A stretch of 64,000 nucleotides of DNA from Pandoraea oxalativorans (GTDB lineage: Bacteria; Pseudomonadota; Gammaproteobacteria; Burkholderiales; Burkholderiaceae): positions 558,001-622,000 of the forward strand of contig NZ_CP011518.2 in NCBI RefSeq assembly GCF_000972785.3, read 5' to 3'. Positions 63,169-64,000 of this stretch are shown here, piece by piece. The notes under the pieces are model-generated. The model was not told the origin of the DNA, made no database searches, and saw only the letters and a list, made by a program, of their open reading frames with translations. Within the stretch, counting starts at the first letter, position 1. The number at the start of each line of letters is the position of its first letter. The position numbers and the translations under genes were made by a program.

Positions 63169-64000
63169 CTACAATTTCACCCCGGCGCGTAGCCAAACCG
63201 TACGCCCGGGTTCCATCACCGGGACATTGGCCGGGTAGCCAAAGCCGGCGTTACCCGCAAGATTCAGATGCTCGGCATAGGCCTTGTTCAACACATTGTC
63301 GACGCCGACCGAGATCTGCACGGCCTTACTGACCTTGTATTGCGTATGCAGCGACAGCACGCCGAATCCGGCGCTCGGACCGAAGTCCTGGCCCACCACA
63401 TTGCCCTCGCCCAGCGTGTAGCGATGCTGCGGCGCAACGACCCGCCACAGCCCACCGACCGACCAGGCCCCACGCGTGTATTCGAGCCCGAGGCGCGCCT
63501 CGAGTGGCGGCATCTGCGGTAGGGGCGCCCCGCTCGAGGCGTTGCGCCCCCAAGCGTACGCGAGCGACGTCGCGACGCGCAAAGGTGCCACCGGGCGCCA
63601 AGACACACCGGCTTCCCCCCCCATGATCTGCGCATTGACGTTGCTCACCTGCGAGGTCGGTCCCATCATGCCGGGCGCGTAGTTGAACAAAATGAAGTTC
63701 TGCACGTATCCCGCATACGCCGAGAGCCAGGCATCGAACCGAGCGCTTTTGTAGCGCGCGCCAACGTCGAGCTGCGTGGTCTTCTCCGGCTGTACGGCGG
63801 TGAAAGCGTTGACCGACCCCGCCGGCCCCGCGTCCGCGGAGAACAGCTCCCAATAGTCGGGATAGCGCTGCGCATGACCGATGCCCGCATACCATGTGAC
63901 GGGCAGTGACGCGAGATCACGCTCGTAGCGCATGAAACCGCTCGGCAATACGCGCGCCCGTCGGTCGTCGAAGGTCGGATTCGGCAGCTCCGCCATGTCG
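63169..64000 (-). CDS. TonB-dependent copper receptor, C-terminal part (runs off window)
   Basis: The visible part of at least 276 residues is the C-terminal half of an outer-membrane beta-barrel. It has alternating aromatic strands such as RYKSARFDAWLSAYAGYVQN and TQYKVSKAVQISVGVDNVLN, and ends in AYAEHLNLAGNAGFGYPANV followed by EPGRTVWLRAGVKL. That ending is characteristic of OprC/NosA-type copper receptors. These import or bind copper using TonB energy. The 5' end lies beyond 64000. The reading frame is intact. Confidence 0.85.
   Translation of the reverse strand, partial: DMAELPNPTFDDRRARVLPSGFMRYERDLASLPVTWYAGIGHAQRYPDYWELFSADAGPAGSVNAFTAVQPEKTTQLDVGARYKSARFDAWLSAYAGYVQNFILFNYAPGMMGPTSQVSNVNAQIMGGEAGVSWRPVAPLRVATSLAYAWGRNASSGAPLPQMPPLEARLGLEYTRGAWSVGGLWRVVAPQHRYTLGEGNVVGQDFGPSAGFGVLSLHTQYKVSKAVQISVGVDNVLNKAYAEHLNLAGNAGFGYPANVPVMEPGRTVWLRAGVKL

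Overview
The window is GC-rich proteobacterial DNA from a Burkholderiaceae-like genome. Evidence for this is the IS110, IS66, IS481, IS3 and IS5 remnants of Burkholderia type, a BAHT-type autotransporter heptosyltransferase, a DUF5993-DsbB pair and an OprC-type receptor. A fungus-associated Mycetohabitans-like species would fit the mix of decayed insertion sequences and effector-like genes, but the genus is an inference. Most of the first 48 kb and the last 7 kb is accessory DNA: decayed insertion sequences separating single genes that match no housekeeping family.

The main observation is a shared promoter. Nine copies of a dyad, TCAGGTG-NN-CACCTGA, are followed at a fixed 22-23 nt by a -10-like hexamer (usually GACAAT, often then G). 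They lie at 362, 3408, 8196, 17414, 27800, 46743(-), 47287, 60218(-) and 62183(-). Eight of them point at otherwise unrelated effector-like genes or at a small winged-helix regulator; the ninth faces decayed DNA. If the hexamer is the -10, the dyad is centred near -42, the usual place for a class II activator. I infer a dispersed regulon, possibly of a type III secretion system encoded elsewhere. No secretion apparatus is in the window.

Layout. 1-2.1 kb: orphan dyad promoter, DUF5993 protein and DsbB. 2.3-10 kb: IS481, IS3, IS6 and resolvase remnants around four accessory genes, including a paralogous membrane-protein pair (6076, 8753). 10.3-15.6 kb: two AT-rich leucine-rich-repeat proteins, with an IS66 remnant and a VapBC pair between them. 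16-20.7 kb: IS3 remnant, a TPR/SNAP-like repeat protein and a frameshifted IS110. 20.8-23.5 kb: small phage- or island-like genes, a DUF1778-GNAT toxin-antitoxin pair and an AbiEii toxin remnant. 23.5-31.4 kb: IS30 and IS3 remnants, then two inverted IS5-family copies flanking a dyad-controlled repeat protein. 31.5-32.9 kb: an NCS1 permease. 33.8-46.3 kb, mostly minus strand: a second SNAP-like protein, a 948-residue membrane protein, a TnpB remnant, an AT-rich protein with a Fic-like motif, a Tat-exported nucleoside hydrolase, another effector-like protein and the winged-helix regulator. 47.5 kb: a small protein sharing a module with the 27956 protein.

From 48.6 to 57 kb the DNA looks like ordinary chromosome: an AraC-type response regulator overlapping a 7TMR-DISM hybrid histidine kinase, an EAL protein with a degenerate GGDEF, a BAHT heptosyltransferase and an amino-acid permease. 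From 57 to 63 kb mobile remnants return (IS66, IS3) with two more dyad-controlled genes, one interrupted by two in-frame TAG codons. The window ends inside a TonB-dependent copper receptor.

No rRNA, intact tRNA or CRISPR array was seen. All assignments are by reading; no database search was run.
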